From Pedobacter duraquae (GTDB lineage: Bacteria; Bacteroidota; Bacteroidia; Sphingobacteriales; Sphingobacteriaceae), in the NCBI RefSeq assembly GCF_004362245.1, contig NZ_SNWM01000002.1:558001-622000 (forward strand): 64,000 nt of DNA. Reading direction: 5' to 3'. This document shows positions 26,732 through 35,214 of the stretch, piece by piece; within the stretch, counting starts at the first letter, position 1; each line of letters begins with the position of its first letter. Under the pieces are notes generated by a model. It was not told where the DNA came from and did no database searches. It saw only the letters and a list, made by a program, of their open reading frames with translations. The translations under genes were made by a program, and so were the position numbers.

Positions 26732-26950
26732 CTATATGAGTACTTAAGTTTAACAGCTCCTAAGTTCGTAATTCTCTATGCGAATTCCCCATAGCTATAT
26801 ATTTATTTCCAGGAATTATGTACCTTGTGTGTATTAAAATCTCTTTATAAAATATGATCTATATGCCAGACGATCGGATCGACTGGTTTACCGTAAGCCA
26901 ATCGCTGGCTTGCGCTATGCAGAACTATACATCAATTTTATATACATTTT

Positions 26951-27583
26951 ATGAAAAATCAGACAGTCGCCATCCTCGGCGGCACCGGCAAAGCCGGAAA
27001 ATACATTGTTAAAGCATTATTAGCAGCTGGCTATCACCTGAAATTATTAGTTAAAGACCCTGAGTTCCACTCCTCTGAACACCACATTGAGTTCGTTGGC
27101 GGCAATGCCAAAGATTATGATGCAGTCTATCATTTGTTATTCGGATGTGATTTTGTCGTTAGCGCGGTAGGGCAACGCCCGGGCGAAACGGGTGTTTTTA
27201 GTCAATCGACTACCAATATCCTCAAAGCGATGAAGGAGTTCAATATCATGAAATACATCTCCCTGACCGGACTCAATGTTGACACAGTGGCAGATCAAAA
27301 AGGCCCTGCCACTGCATTCGGCACGGCGTGGATGAAGGAAAACTATCCATTGAGCACTGCTGATAAACAAGTTGAGTACGATCATCTGTTGAGAAGTACA
27401 GTTTCATGGACACTCATCAGGTTGCCCATGATTCATTTGACTGATGTGCTAACGGAATTGAATGTTAGTTTGACGGACTGTCCGGGAGACCATATCAACG
27501 CCGGGGATCTCGGGCAATTTGTGATCAGACTGCTGAATACTGGCGACTATAACCAGGCGGCGCCATTTATTGCCAGTAGTTAA
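26951..27583 (+). CDS. NAD(P)-binding NmrA/SDR-like protein
   Basis: A 210-residue atypical short-chain dehydrogenase. The Rossmann motif reads AILGGTGKAGKYIVKALLAAG (GGTGxxG), followed by VVSAVGQRPG and the strand YISLTGLNVD. No Tyr-x-x-x-Lys pair is obvious, which fits NmrA-like or flavin-reductase-like proteins rather than classical dehydrogenases. Role unknown. It stands alone and ends at a strong hairpin terminator. The 219-bp region before it contains a 9-bp imperfect hairpin (26892-26914) but no clear -7 box. Confidence 0.82.
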   Translation: MKNQTVAILGGTGKAGKYIVKALLAAGYHLKLLVKDPEFHSSEHHIEFVGGNAKDYDAVYHLLFGCDFVVSAVGQRPGETGVFSQSTTNILKAMKEFNIMKYISLTGLNVDTVADQKGPATAFGTAWMKENYPLSTADKQVEYDHLLRSTVSWTLIRLPMIHLTDVLTELNVSLTDCPGDHINAGDLGQFVIRLLNTGDYNQAAPFIASS

Positions 27584-27588
27584 TTTTC

Positions 27589-27624
27589 AACACCAGGTTG
27601 GGTAGCCGACCTGGTGTTCTTTTT
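27589..27624 (+). terminator. Intrinsic terminator after the NmrA-like gene
   Basis: AACACCAGGT (27589-27598) pairs with ACCTGGTGTT (27609-27618) across a 10-nt loop, and is followed by CTTTTTT. This is a standard rho-independent signal beginning 6 bp after the stop codon. Its T-tract overlaps the stop codon of the convergent PAP2 gene at 27623. Confidence 0.85.
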
Positions 27625-28408
27625 AAAAAGTACTGCTGAAAGCAAGCCCTACTGCGTGCTGCTGATAAGTTGGCACCAAACTATAGTTGACCTGTTTTTT
27701 GCCAGATATCATTCTTTTAACCTCAGGATAAATCAAATAAGCAAGCTTAGCAGATGCTATCCCAAAACCGGCGCCGGCAACCACATCACTTACCCAATGC
27801 CTGTTATTGTACAATCGAAAGGCCCCTGTTGCCGTGGCTACGGCATAGCCAGCATAGCCTATCCATGGAGACACATCCCGATATTCCTGATTTAGAAATT
27901 CCGCAGCGGCAAAAGCACTCGCCGTATGTCCCGAGGGAAATGAGTAATTATTTGAGCCGTCGGGTCGGTTACGATCGGCCAGGTGTTTCACAGTAAAAGT
28001 TGACACGCCCATAATCGCTTCCGACAATACATATAAACCCGTTCCGTCAGCAATGCTGTGTTTACTTTTTACGCCTACCAGATTCAGTCCATAAAAGGCT
28101 GCAGCGGGAACAAACCTCAGGTAATTATCAAGGTGATTCGCAAATAAAGGATGATCTTCCTGAATTTCATCACGGGTACTGATATCTAATTTCCTGAGGG
28201 TATTGTTATTCAAGGCTACGAAACCGTAGCCAATAAAAACAGCAGGAATGATAAAAGATTTAAGCGCCGGAGGATTTACGCCCCGTATATTCCTGTCAGT
28301 CTGCTTACTACTTACACTGTCTTCCACTACCGGCGCAATTTGCTGCGCTGAAAGGGTAAACGGGATGTATAAAAACAAAAAAAGGCTTGTAAATCTGATC
28401 AACTTCAT
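27623..28408 (-). CDS. PAP2-family membrane phosphatase
   Basis: A 261-residue protein from ATG at 28408 (MKLIRFTSLFLFLYIPF...SAQQ), which gives a good signal peptide. A longer frame to 28441 would start upstream of a -7 box and is rejected. The PAP2 phosphatase motifs are seen: KHLADRNRP (K...RP), SFPSGHTASAFA (PSGH) and YNNRHWVSDVVAGAGFG (SRxxxxxH-xxxD-like, with R, H and D). Such enzymes dephosphorylate lipid phosphates such as undecaprenyl or phosphatidyl phosphates on the periplasmic side. The substrate is not predictable. It converges on the NmrA-like gene. Confidence 0.9.
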   Translation of the reverse strand: MKLIRFTSLFLFLYIPFTLSAQQIAPVVEDSVSSKQTDRNIRGVNPPALKSFIIPAVFIGYGFVALNNNTLRKLDISTRDEIQEDHPLFANHLDNYLRFVPAAAFYGLNLVGVKSKHSIADGTGLYVLSEAIMGVSTFTVKHLADRNRPDGSNNYSFPSGHTASAFAAAEFLNQEYRDVSPWIGYAGYAVATATGAFRLYNNRHWVSDVVAGAGFGIASAKLAYLIYPEVKRMISGKKQVNYSLVPTYQQHAVGLAFSSTF

Positions 28409-28425
28409 GAAGGTGTATGAAGCAT

Positions 28426-28433
28426 CAAATTTA
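28426..28433 (-). promoter_or_regulatory. -7 box for the PAP2 gene
   Basis: On the minus strand this reads TAAATTTG, an exact TAnnTTTG match. Transcription would start near 28419, about 10 bases before the ATG at 28408, which supports the shorter protein. No good -33 box is seen. Confidence 0.45.
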
Positions 28434-28490
28434 CAAACCAATTCTGTTGAAATTCTGAAGTGAACGTAAAATAACGAACGCTGCTACAAT

Positions 28491-30113
28491 TTACGGTGTG
28501 ATTCTGAACCAGTCGTAAGCAGCATAGCCCGAATCATTAATTTGTGTTTGACGGGTAGCAAAAAGACCTACCTTGGCTCCAATCCATTGCCCGGGTTCGG
28601 CTGTAAAACTCTCCGAAACAGGAATAAACTGTGATCCGTCCAGACTGTAACTAAATTTACACACTGCGTTAGGGCCAACACTTACCCGCAGGTAAACATC
28701 AGATCCTGGTAACTGTGTTAAAACGCGTTCTATTTCTTTACCTCCTTTATTTGCCGACTTACAACTTACATATACCAGCGACAAACCATTTTTACCACTT
28801 TTAACAGAGAGGTTAGCATAGCTCATACCCATAATGACTAGTCCTGTGCGCTCGTTCTCTAATTTCGGGTTAGGCGTAAACTTAACTTTTGTTGTTGCCG
28901 TGAAAACTTCTGCGGGAAACTTCTGCAATAAGAGGTTAGGTACATCCCATAGGTTCCTTGCGCTGTCGGGCATCTTAGCTGTAAATAGCGTAAGCGCTCC
29001 TTTTCCCGGATCAGGAAAGCTCCAGCTGGCTTCCGGATTAGCTTGCCATTGCCATTGTTTACCGAGTGTAGCGGTATTAAACTCATCACTTTCTGCTGGC
29101 GTGGCAATTGGATAGGTTTTACCAACATTGGGTTTGGTGTAAGTCATTACTGGCTCCCCTTTACCGTCACCATCCGTATCAACACCTATCACAGGCCAGT
29201 CGTTTACCCAGCGCATTGGCTGCAGGTGCATTACCCTTCCGTAGGCTTCTTTATCCTGAAAATGAAGAAACCAGTTTTCACCTGAAGGGGTATCTATCCA
29301 AGCACCCTGGTGCGGCCCGTTTATGGTGCTTTTGCCCTGATCCATTACTACTTTACGTTCGTAAGGACCATATACATTTTTTGAGCGCAATACCAGCTGC
29401 CATCCTGTGCCCACCCCCCCTGCCGGGGCAAAAATATAGTAGTAGCCGTTACGTTTATAAAATTTAGGCCCCTCTATCGTTGGGTCGTTCTGGTGGCCAT
29501 CATAAACCATTGTACCCGCGGTGGTGGTTTTTTCGCCACTGGCATCCATCTCTTTTACCGCGATGACACTTTTGATCCCTGCGCGACTCCCTGCAAAAGC
29601 ATAAACAAGATAAGTCTTGCCGTCTTCATCCCATAGCGGACATGGGTCGATTAACCCTTTGCCAGCTTCTACAAGGATCGGTGCCGACCATTTTCCTGCA
29701 GGATCTTTAGCTTTGACCACGTAGATCCCAAAATCAGGATCGGGATAATAGATATAAAATTCACCTTTATGAAATCTGATTGAAGGTGCCCAAACACCGT
29801 TACCGTGTTGCGTTTTAGAAAAATGGGCAAACGGTGGCTGGCGCAATAATGCATGTCCTAAAATGCTCCAGTTTACCAGATCTTTAGAGTGCAGAATTGG
29901 TAATCCTGGAATGGCGTCAAAACTCGAGGCCACCATATAGAAGTCGCTACCCACTCTGATCGCGTCAGGGTCTGAATAATCTGCGTTTAATACCGGATTT
30001 TTGTACTTGCCGTTACCCAAATCTGACACCCAAACTTTGGATACAGCAGGCTGTTGTGCTTTCACAGCTGAGAAAGACAGCAGTGCGAATAATAAAGGGA
30101 GAGATCTGTTCAT
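28491..30113 (-). CDS. Glycoside hydrolase family 43 with C-terminal concanavalin-like domain
   Basis: An exported ~540-residue GH43 enzyme starting at ATG 30113 (MNRSLPLLFALLSFSAVKAQ), whose ATGA overlaps the stop of the upstream CE8 gene. The five-bladed propeller carries the catalytic base in LNADYSDPDAIR, the pKa-modulating Asp in GLIDPCPLWDEDG, and the acid in PTIEGPKFYKRNGYYY. From ~residue 350 a second beta-sandwich (WQWQANPEASW, RTGLVIMGMSYANLSV) fits the GH43 C2/beta-xylosidase C-terminal domain. In a pectin locus the likely role is removal of arabinose, xylose or galactose side chains. Last gene of the SusC operon. Confidence 0.9.
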   Translation of the reverse strand: MNRSLPLLFALLSFSAVKAQQPAVSKVWVSDLGNGKYKNPVLNADYSDPDAIRVGSDFYMVASSFDAIPGLPILHSKDLVNWSILGHALLRQPPFAHFSKTQHGNGVWAPSIRFHKGEFYIYYPDPDFGIYVVKAKDPAGKWSAPILVEAGKGLIDPCPLWDEDGKTYLVYAFAGSRAGIKSVIAVKEMDASGEKTTTAGTMVYDGHQNDPTIEGPKFYKRNGYYYIFAPAGGVGTGWQLVLRSKNVYGPYERKVVMDQGKSTINGPHQGAWIDTPSGENWFLHFQDKEAYGRVMHLQPMRWVNDWPVIGVDTDGDGKGEPVMTYTKPNVGKTYPIATPAESDEFNTATLGKQWQWQANPEASWSFPDPGKGALTLFTAKMPDSARNLWDVPNLLLQKFPAEVFTATTKVKFTPNPKLENERTGLVIMGMSYANLSVKSGKNGLSLVYVSCKSANKGGKEIERVLTQLPGSDVYLRVSVGPNAVCKFSYSLDGSQFIPVSESFTAEPGQWIGAKVGLFATRQTQINDSGYAAYDWFRITP

Positions 30114-31072
30114 TTTAAAGGAATCCATTGGCTGTCGCCGTTAAAAATTTGTTTAATTGTATAGCCTTTTGCCTCTTCAGCGGTAAGCTGCTTTGACCAG
30201 GGCACGCGGGCTCCAGCAATGACACCCGGGCCTGTTGATCCATACTCAGCATAAAAAGTAGTTTTGTGATTGTCGGTATTATTCCAGGCATGCCAACCCT
30301 CGGGCAAGATATGGTCGCCCATTTTAGTGTCAATAAAAACAACATTGGCATAAGGCCTCCAGGGGCGGCCCAGGTATACTTTTTTAAAAGCAGAATCTGC
30401 TTTAAGTGTACAACCTAGAAATACATATCCGTACTTATGACCCTGGGGCGTAGAAGCTGCAGTAATATAAGAGTTTTTCTTGCTGTAGATTGTACATTTC
30501 TCGAATATAGCTGTTGCTGATCCAAATATAAAATCTGTAGTACCTTCAATATAACAGTTGCGGTAATATTGTTTGCTGTTATCTCCGGAAGTTAACAACG
30601 TATCCTGGTTACCCAATATCCTACAATTAATAAAGACACATTGATCACCTTCAACATGAAGCGCCACCGCCTGCCCTACAGGGCCCGCGGTATTTTGAAA
30701 AGTGATATTCTCCGCCTGAAAACCGTCAGCAAGTACCAGGACGGTATGGGAGTTAAAGGTATTGATACCATCTTTGCCCGAATAATCTCCGAAACTGATG
30801 ATCGTCTGCATAGCAGACTCTCCGATTAATGAGATCTGCTTTTTAGCAGCTGGAATTACCAGCTTCTCGGTATAAGTACCCGCTTTGATTGAAATTTTTA
30901 TACGTTTGGTCGAATTGTCGGGAACAGCATTTACAGCATCCTGAATAGTTCTGAAATCGCCACTGCCATCCTGCGCAACACGGTATCCCGTGCGCTGGCG
31001 CTGTGCAGCACTGGTAAAACTGATCAGGCTATAGCAAAGAAAAAAGACTATTAATTTGATCCCGGTTTCCAT
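30110..31072 (-). CDS. Pectin methylesterase (CE8), copy 2
   Basis: A 320-residue exported beta-helix pectinesterase releasing methanol from methyl-esterified galacturonan. The signal peptide ends near TSAAQ. CE8 blocks are present: VGQAVALHVEGDQ (substrate Gln), NCRILGNQDTLL (first catalytic Asp), DFIFGSATAIFEKC (second Asp) and YLGRPWRPYA (Arg and Trp). It follows a second CE8 gene with a 22-bp overlap and overlaps the GH43 start by 4 bp. The two CE8 proteins are clearly related and probably arose by tandem duplication. Confidence 0.94.
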   Translation of the reverse strand: METGIKLIVFFLCYSLISFTSAAQRQRTGYRVAQDGSGDFRTIQDAVNAVPDNSTKRIKISIKAGTYTEKLVIPAAKKQISLIGESAMQTIISFGDYSGKDGINTFNSHTVLVLADGFQAENITFQNTAGPVGQAVALHVEGDQCVFINCRILGNQDTLLTSGDNSKQYYRNCYIEGTTDFIFGSATAIFEKCTIYSKKNSYITAASTPQGHKYGYVFLGCTLKADSAFKKVYLGRPWRPYANVVFIDTKMGDHILPEGWHAWNNTDNHKTTFYAEYGSTGPGVIAGARVPWSKQLTAEEAKGYTIKQIFNGDSQWIPLK

Positions 31073-32007
31073 CCTCTAAATATATTGTCCAGGGAATATG
31101 CTTTTGATTCTTCCTGTGTAAGCTGGTGCGACCATGTTAATCGTTTTTCAGGCTGAGCGCCTGGGCCGCTGTTTTTATATTCCGCGTAATACGCAGTTTT
31201 CTCATTACTTTCCTTACCCCAGTTATTCCAGGCTTCGGCCTTAATTACTTTAGACATGGCGGTATTGATGTAAACCGCTTTACTATAAGGTCTCCATGGC
31301 CTGCCCAGGTAAAAAGAACCTTCAGGAGCATCACCCGTAATTTTACAATTTAAAAATACATAACCATATTTAACGGTGTCGGGAGTTGATGCTGCGGTGA
31401 TATATCCTCCGCCCTTTTTGCAAAAGAGCTCACATCCATCAAATACTGCTGTAGCAGATCCAAAAATGTAATCTACTGTTCCTTCAATATAACATTTACT
31501 AAAGTATTGTCTGCTGTTGGCACCGTAGGTGTATAGGGTATCCTGGAAACCGAGCATCCGGCAGTTGATGAACGTCGCTCTATCTCCGGCCACCCATAAG
31601 GCCACCGCCTGCCCTACAGGGCCCGACGAATTCTCAAAGGTGATATTTTCTGCAGTAAACTCATCACCGTATACATAAAAACTTGCTGAGCCAGAAGTTC
31701 CTTTTTCTTCCCCGAAGATGTTTTTCTTCGCGGCATAGTCGTCATAGGTCAGAATTGTTTTATTCAGGTCTTCGCCAAGCAGATGAACCATTTTTTTTGA
31801 AGCCGATAAATTCAGCTTTTCTTTGTATATCCCTTTTTTGATGAAAATTGTAGTCTTTACCTTCCTGAAATCCGGCACGGCATTAATTGCTTCCTGAACA
31901 GTCTTAAAATCTCCGGATCCATCCTGCGCAACAACAAGTTGTTTGTCCTGGCTAAATGCCGCAAAAAAAGTTAATACACATAAAATGCTTAAAAAGATCT
32001 TCCTCAT
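31051..32007 (-). CDS. Pectin methylesterase (CE8), copy 1
   Basis: A 318-residue exported pectinesterase (signal MRKIFLSILCVLTFFAAFSQ). Catalytic blocks: VGQAVALWVAGDR, NCRMLGFQDTLYTYG, DYIFGSATAVFDGC and YLGRPWRPYSKAVY. Compared with its neighbour it has an insert near residues 80-105 (KNIFGEEKGTSGSASFYVYG) where the other copy reads KDGINTFNSHTVLVLADG. Its start overlaps the upstream CE12 stop by 4 bp (ATGA), indicating translational coupling. De-esterification would make pectin accessible to PL10 and GH28. Confidence 0.94.
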   Translation of the reverse strand: MRKIFLSILCVLTFFAAFSQDKQLVVAQDGSGDFKTVQEAINAVPDFRKVKTTIFIKKGIYKEKLNLSASKKMVHLLGEDLNKTILTYDDYAAKKNIFGEEKGTSGSASFYVYGDEFTAENITFENSSGPVGQAVALWVAGDRATFINCRMLGFQDTLYTYGANSRQYFSKCYIEGTVDYIFGSATAVFDGCELFCKKGGGYITAASTPDTVKYGYVFLNCKITGDAPEGSFYLGRPWRPYSKAVYINTAMSKVIKAEAWNNWGKESNEKTAYYAEYKNSGPGAQPEKRLTWSHQLTQEESKAYSLDNIFRGWKPGSN

Positions 32008-32777
32008 TTTTTCTCTGTTTTCGGTTTATACATAAAATTTGCCAATGTTAACTTTTGTGCCTGCATTTCGTGAAGGACAAGTTCAGCTATCCGGCGGGCA
32101 CCTAGCTCATTAAAATGCGTATTGTCTTTTTGGCCCTCGGGATAGATTGGATTAATTCCTGGCTCGATCTGCATGAACAGCATTTTTGTGCGGTCAGGCC
32201 CCAGTTGGTCGAAGAGCTCCCTGCTCAATCTATCCAAATCTATCACAGGAACCTGCATCATTTTACCTATTTCGTATACCGCAGCGGTATAGTCGGCATG
32301 AGTTTCCTGTGCTTTATTTTGCTTATCGAATTTCATTCTGGAAACAGGAGTAATCAGCACTGGAACGCCTCCTTTTCTCCGTGTTTCGGTAATAAACTTA
32401 GTCAGATTTAATTTGTAGTCGGGTACTGGTGTGTACCTGTCTTTGTACTTTTCTTCTTTGGCTTCATCATTATGTCCAAATTGCATCAATACATAATCGC
32501 CGGCAGCAATGCTATCAGCAATAGGCCTCCATCGGTCTTCACTGATAAATGTACGCGTGCTCCGTCCCCCTTTGGCCCGGTTCTCAAACTTAAGTTCTTT
32601 CGTAAAAAACGTAGCAAAAGGCATCCCCCACCCAGTAATAGGTGCCCGTGATGGCTCATATAGACACATCGTAGAGTCGCCAATCATCCAAACGGTTACC
32701 GGACGCTTCTGCTGTTTAAATGCCGTGGCACCCACCAGAACTAAGCTTAAACTGAGATAGGCAAAAAAGCGATTCAT
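32004..32777 (-). CDS. Rhamnogalacturonan acetylesterase (CE12), copy 2
   Basis: A 257-residue SGNH hydrolase removing acetyl groups from pectin backbones. Block I GDST (serine) is in WMIGDSTMCLYE, the GWGMPF signature follows, block II glycine is in RAKGGRSTRTF, block III is QFGHNDE, and block V D-x-x-H is in KDNTHFNELGAR. The N-terminus is a signal peptide or lipid-anchor-like hydrophobic stretch. Its ATG directly follows the stop of the other CE12 gene with no spacer. Confidence 0.93.
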   Translation of the reverse strand: MNRFFAYLSLSLVLVGATAFKQQKRPVTVWMIGDSTMCLYEPSRAPITGWGMPFATFFTKELKFENRAKGGRSTRTFISEDRWRPIADSIAAGDYVLMQFGHNDEAKEEKYKDRYTPVPDYKLNLTKFITETRRKGGVPVLITPVSRMKFDKQNKAQETHADYTAAVYEIGKMMQVPVIDLDRLSRELFDQLGPDRTKMLFMQIEPGINPIYPEGQKDNTHFNELGARRIAELVLHEMQAQKLTLANFMYKPKTEKK

Positions 32778-33551
32778 TTATTTCTTCACTACTGGTTTAA
32801 CAATATGATTTACAAGATCAAGATTCAACACGTGGATTTCTTTAAGCACCAGCTGTGCCATTTCCCGTGCACCAAGCTCATTGAAATGGGTATCGTCAAT
32901 TTTTCCCTCGGGATAATTGGGATGTTCGCCTGGCTGGAGCTGATTGAATAACATTTTTGAATTTTCCACTCCGAGTTTCTGCAACAATGCAATACTCTTC
33001 TGATCGAGATCTATCAATGGAACATGTTGTTCTCCGGCAATGTTACGCACCATAGCGGCATACTCCTGATGGGTATCCAAGGCTGTTCCGTTAGCATCGA
33101 ATTTTCTGCGTGACACCGGGGTAATTAACACAGGATTTCCACCCTTACTTTTTGTTTCGCTAATGAACTTAATTAAATAATTCCGGTAATCACCAATGGG
33201 TGTATAACTCGCTTTGGTGGGCACCTCATCATTATGACCGAACTGTATAAAAACGTAATCCCCTTTTTGCAGACTGTCGACAACCGGCTGCCAGCGATTT
33301 TCCGCGACAAAAGTCTTCGTGCTACGTCCGTTCTGTGCACGGTTTTCTATCTGAACCCCAGCATCGAAGAAGTTAACGAATGGCATTCCCCAACCTGTTT
33401 CCGGGTACGCTGTAGTTTGTTTGATAGAAATAGTCGAATCACCGATCAGGTACACACGGATTTTACGTTCAGGTAGCCTAAAAGCAAATAGGATCAGCAG
33501 CACAAGTGCTGCTGATCCTTTGATATAATTTTTATAAGTCATTTCCATCAT
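32778..33551 (-). CDS. Rhamnogalacturonan acetylesterase (CE12), copy 1
   Basis: A 257-residue SGNH esterase with the same blocks as its neighbour: YLIGDSTISIK, GWGMPFVNFF, NRAQNGRSTKTF, QFGHNDE and DDTHFNELGAREMAQ. Block II reads NGRS instead of GGRS. Start candidates are the ATGs at 33551, 33548 and 33542; the last leaves MTYKNYIKGSAALVLLILFAF, a good signal anchor. It follows the SusE-position lipoprotein by 4 bp. The pair is a tandem duplication with equal length. Confidence 0.92.
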   Translation of the reverse strand: MMEMTYKNYIKGSAALVLLILFAFRLPERKIRVYLIGDSTISIKQTTAYPETGWGMPFVNFFDAGVQIENRAQNGRSTKTFVAENRWQPVVDSLQKGDYVFIQFGHNDEVPTKASYTPIGDYRNYLIKFISETKSKGGNPVLITPVSRRKFDANGTALDTHQEYAAMVRNIAGEQHVPLIDLDQKSIALLQKLGVENSKMLFNQLQPGEHPNYPEGKIDDTHFNELGAREMAQLVLKEIHVLNLDLVNHIVKPVVKK

Positions 33552-33555
33552 ACGA

Positions 33556-35199
33556 TTAATACGCCCAGCGTGGATCGCCTAAGGCGGTATTTCCTGTTCC
33601 CGCGGTCCGCAAAGCCGAACCTGCAGGAAGTGTAAAATCTGTTGTTGTTGCCGTCCACGGTAATGTGGTGGTTAGCGTATTAGTCAACGTAGCAGTTGCA
33701 AAAGTCAGCGCTGTTGTACCTGTAGAATTTAGGTTGAAATAATTTGTGTTGCTAATGGACAATGTAATTCCTGCTGCCGTAGCACGAAGTGCTGCCGCAG
33801 GGACGGTTCCTGATTTAGGGGTATTGGCCAGGATGCTGTTACTGATAGTCATATTAACAGGATTTGCAGCAGCATCAAGCAACGCATATTTACTGTTTCC
33901 ACCGAAACCGTTAAAGGTACTGTAGCTTACAGTAATTGATGGTACCACATCTGCATTCAATGTTTTCGAAGCCAGGAACAATCCCGGGCCAAAATTATAG
34001 AACGTAGACTTTGTGATAGCCAGACTTGTAAACTGCATATTGTCCAAATGGAAAGCATAGTAAGCCGATGAAGCATTTGCGCCTGCATCATATACTATAG
34101 AATTGTTTACCGTGATAGCCCCTATTTTATGATCCTTAACATTGGTTCCTCTATTACCGCGCATAAAGGCAGTAGTAAAGTTATGTACGATACAATTGTC
34201 GACAGTAACATTGGTAAAAGTAGCTGCCGAAGCATTATTAGCCTGAGATCCGATGTAATTGATAAAGTATAAAGCAGATCCGGCAGCTCCATCGAACTCG
34301 ATCCCCGACAGGGTAATTCCCGCACCTGTACCTTCAATATCTATTTCCTTCAATTTAACCAATGTAGTTTTTGGATCGCCGGAGATAGACTTCAAGGTAA
34401 TTGTTTTCTGGGTGATAAAAGTACTCGCAGCACTCAGGTCGTAGGTTCCAGGATTTAATCCGATTACGGCACCATTTGCCGCAGAAGCGATTGTTCCGGC
34501 AAGGTCGTCACCGGGAGACAATTTAACAGTATAGGTAGTTGGCGCAAGCGTGGTAAACGTTAGCAATCCTTTACTTGTTTTACCTGAAAACAACTCAGCA
34601 CTGTATTTTATACCACCTGTTAATCCGGTAATTGCTTTTAAACCAGCCGCAGCATCTGCCGTGCTCAAAGCAACGGTAACCGCTGTCCCTGTTGCAGGCG
34701 TCAATACGATAGAACTCAAGCCAACGGTTGGTGTGAACCTTAAAGTTACCCCATTTTCCTGGATTTCGTTATCACGCAGCGCAGTGTACAGTTGTGTACC
34801 TGTAAGCGTAAATGATGAGCTAACGATATATTTAGAGGCCGGCTGATCACCGGTGGCATTTGCCCGCACTCTCGCAAAATATTTGGTGCGCACGGCGATA
34901 TTTTCTTCAGTTACGGTATAACCGAGGGTATCGGAAGTAGCGGTATAAGCGACTGTACTAAACAAAGAATCCTTAGCAAAATCGACAGTATATTTAAAGG
35001 CTTTTCCTGTCGACAAAAGTGGCTGTACCCATTTTAACTTTGCTGAGGTTGCACCTGCTGATACACTCAGGTCGCCTGGCTTAAAAATCCTTGCCGGCTC
35101 TGTTGGCACATCTTCAGATTTCTTACACGATGCGATAAGTATAGCTATTGCTGCAACAAACAATAAATTGCAGGCAATTGAATTGATATATTTCTTCAT
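33556..35199 (-). CDS. Surface lipoprotein in SusE position: FnIII plus DUF4957/DUF5123-type beta-helix
   Basis: About 547 residues from ATG 35199 (or 35205). The lipobox is AILIASC-KK. Residues ~40-135 look like a fibronectin III domain (LSVSAGATSAKLKWVQP ... TKYFARVRA), followed by a second Ig-like segment. From ~225 a pectate-lyase-like beta-helix appears (IGLNPGTYDLSAAS, ITLSGIEFDGAAG, VTVDNCIVHNF, LAITKSTFYNFG), as in DUF4957/DUF5123 proteins. No lyase or GH28 catalytic residues are visible. It lies between SusD and the esterases, where SusE/F-like glycan-binding lipoproteins sit, so a surface pectin-binding role is inferred. Confidence 0.78.
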   Translation of the reverse strand: MKKYINSIACNLLFVAAIAILIASCKKSEDVPTEPARIFKPGDLSVSAGATSAKLKWVQPLLSTGKAFKYTVDFAKDSLFSTVAYTATSDTLGYTVTEENIAVRTKYFARVRANATGDQPASKYIVSSSFTLTGTQLYTALRDNEIQENGVTLRFTPTVGLSSIVLTPATGTAVTVALSTADAAAGLKAITGLTGGIKYSAELFSGKTSKGLLTFTTLAPTTYTVKLSPGDDLAGTIASAANGAVIGLNPGTYDLSAASTFITQKTITLKSISGDPKTTLVKLKEIDIEGTGAGITLSGIEFDGAAGSALYFINYIGSQANNASAATFTNVTVDNCIVHNFTTAFMRGNRGTNVKDHKIGAITVNNSIVYDAGANASSAYYAFHLDNMQFTSLAITKSTFYNFGPGLFLASKTLNADVVPSITVSYSTFNGFGGNSKYALLDAAANPVNMTISNSILANTPKSGTVPAAALRATAAGITLSISNTNYFNLNSTGTTALTFATATLTNTLTTTLPWTATTTDFTLPAGSALRTAGTGNTALGDPRWAY

Positions 35200-35214
35200 G
35201 ATCATTGTTTTAAA

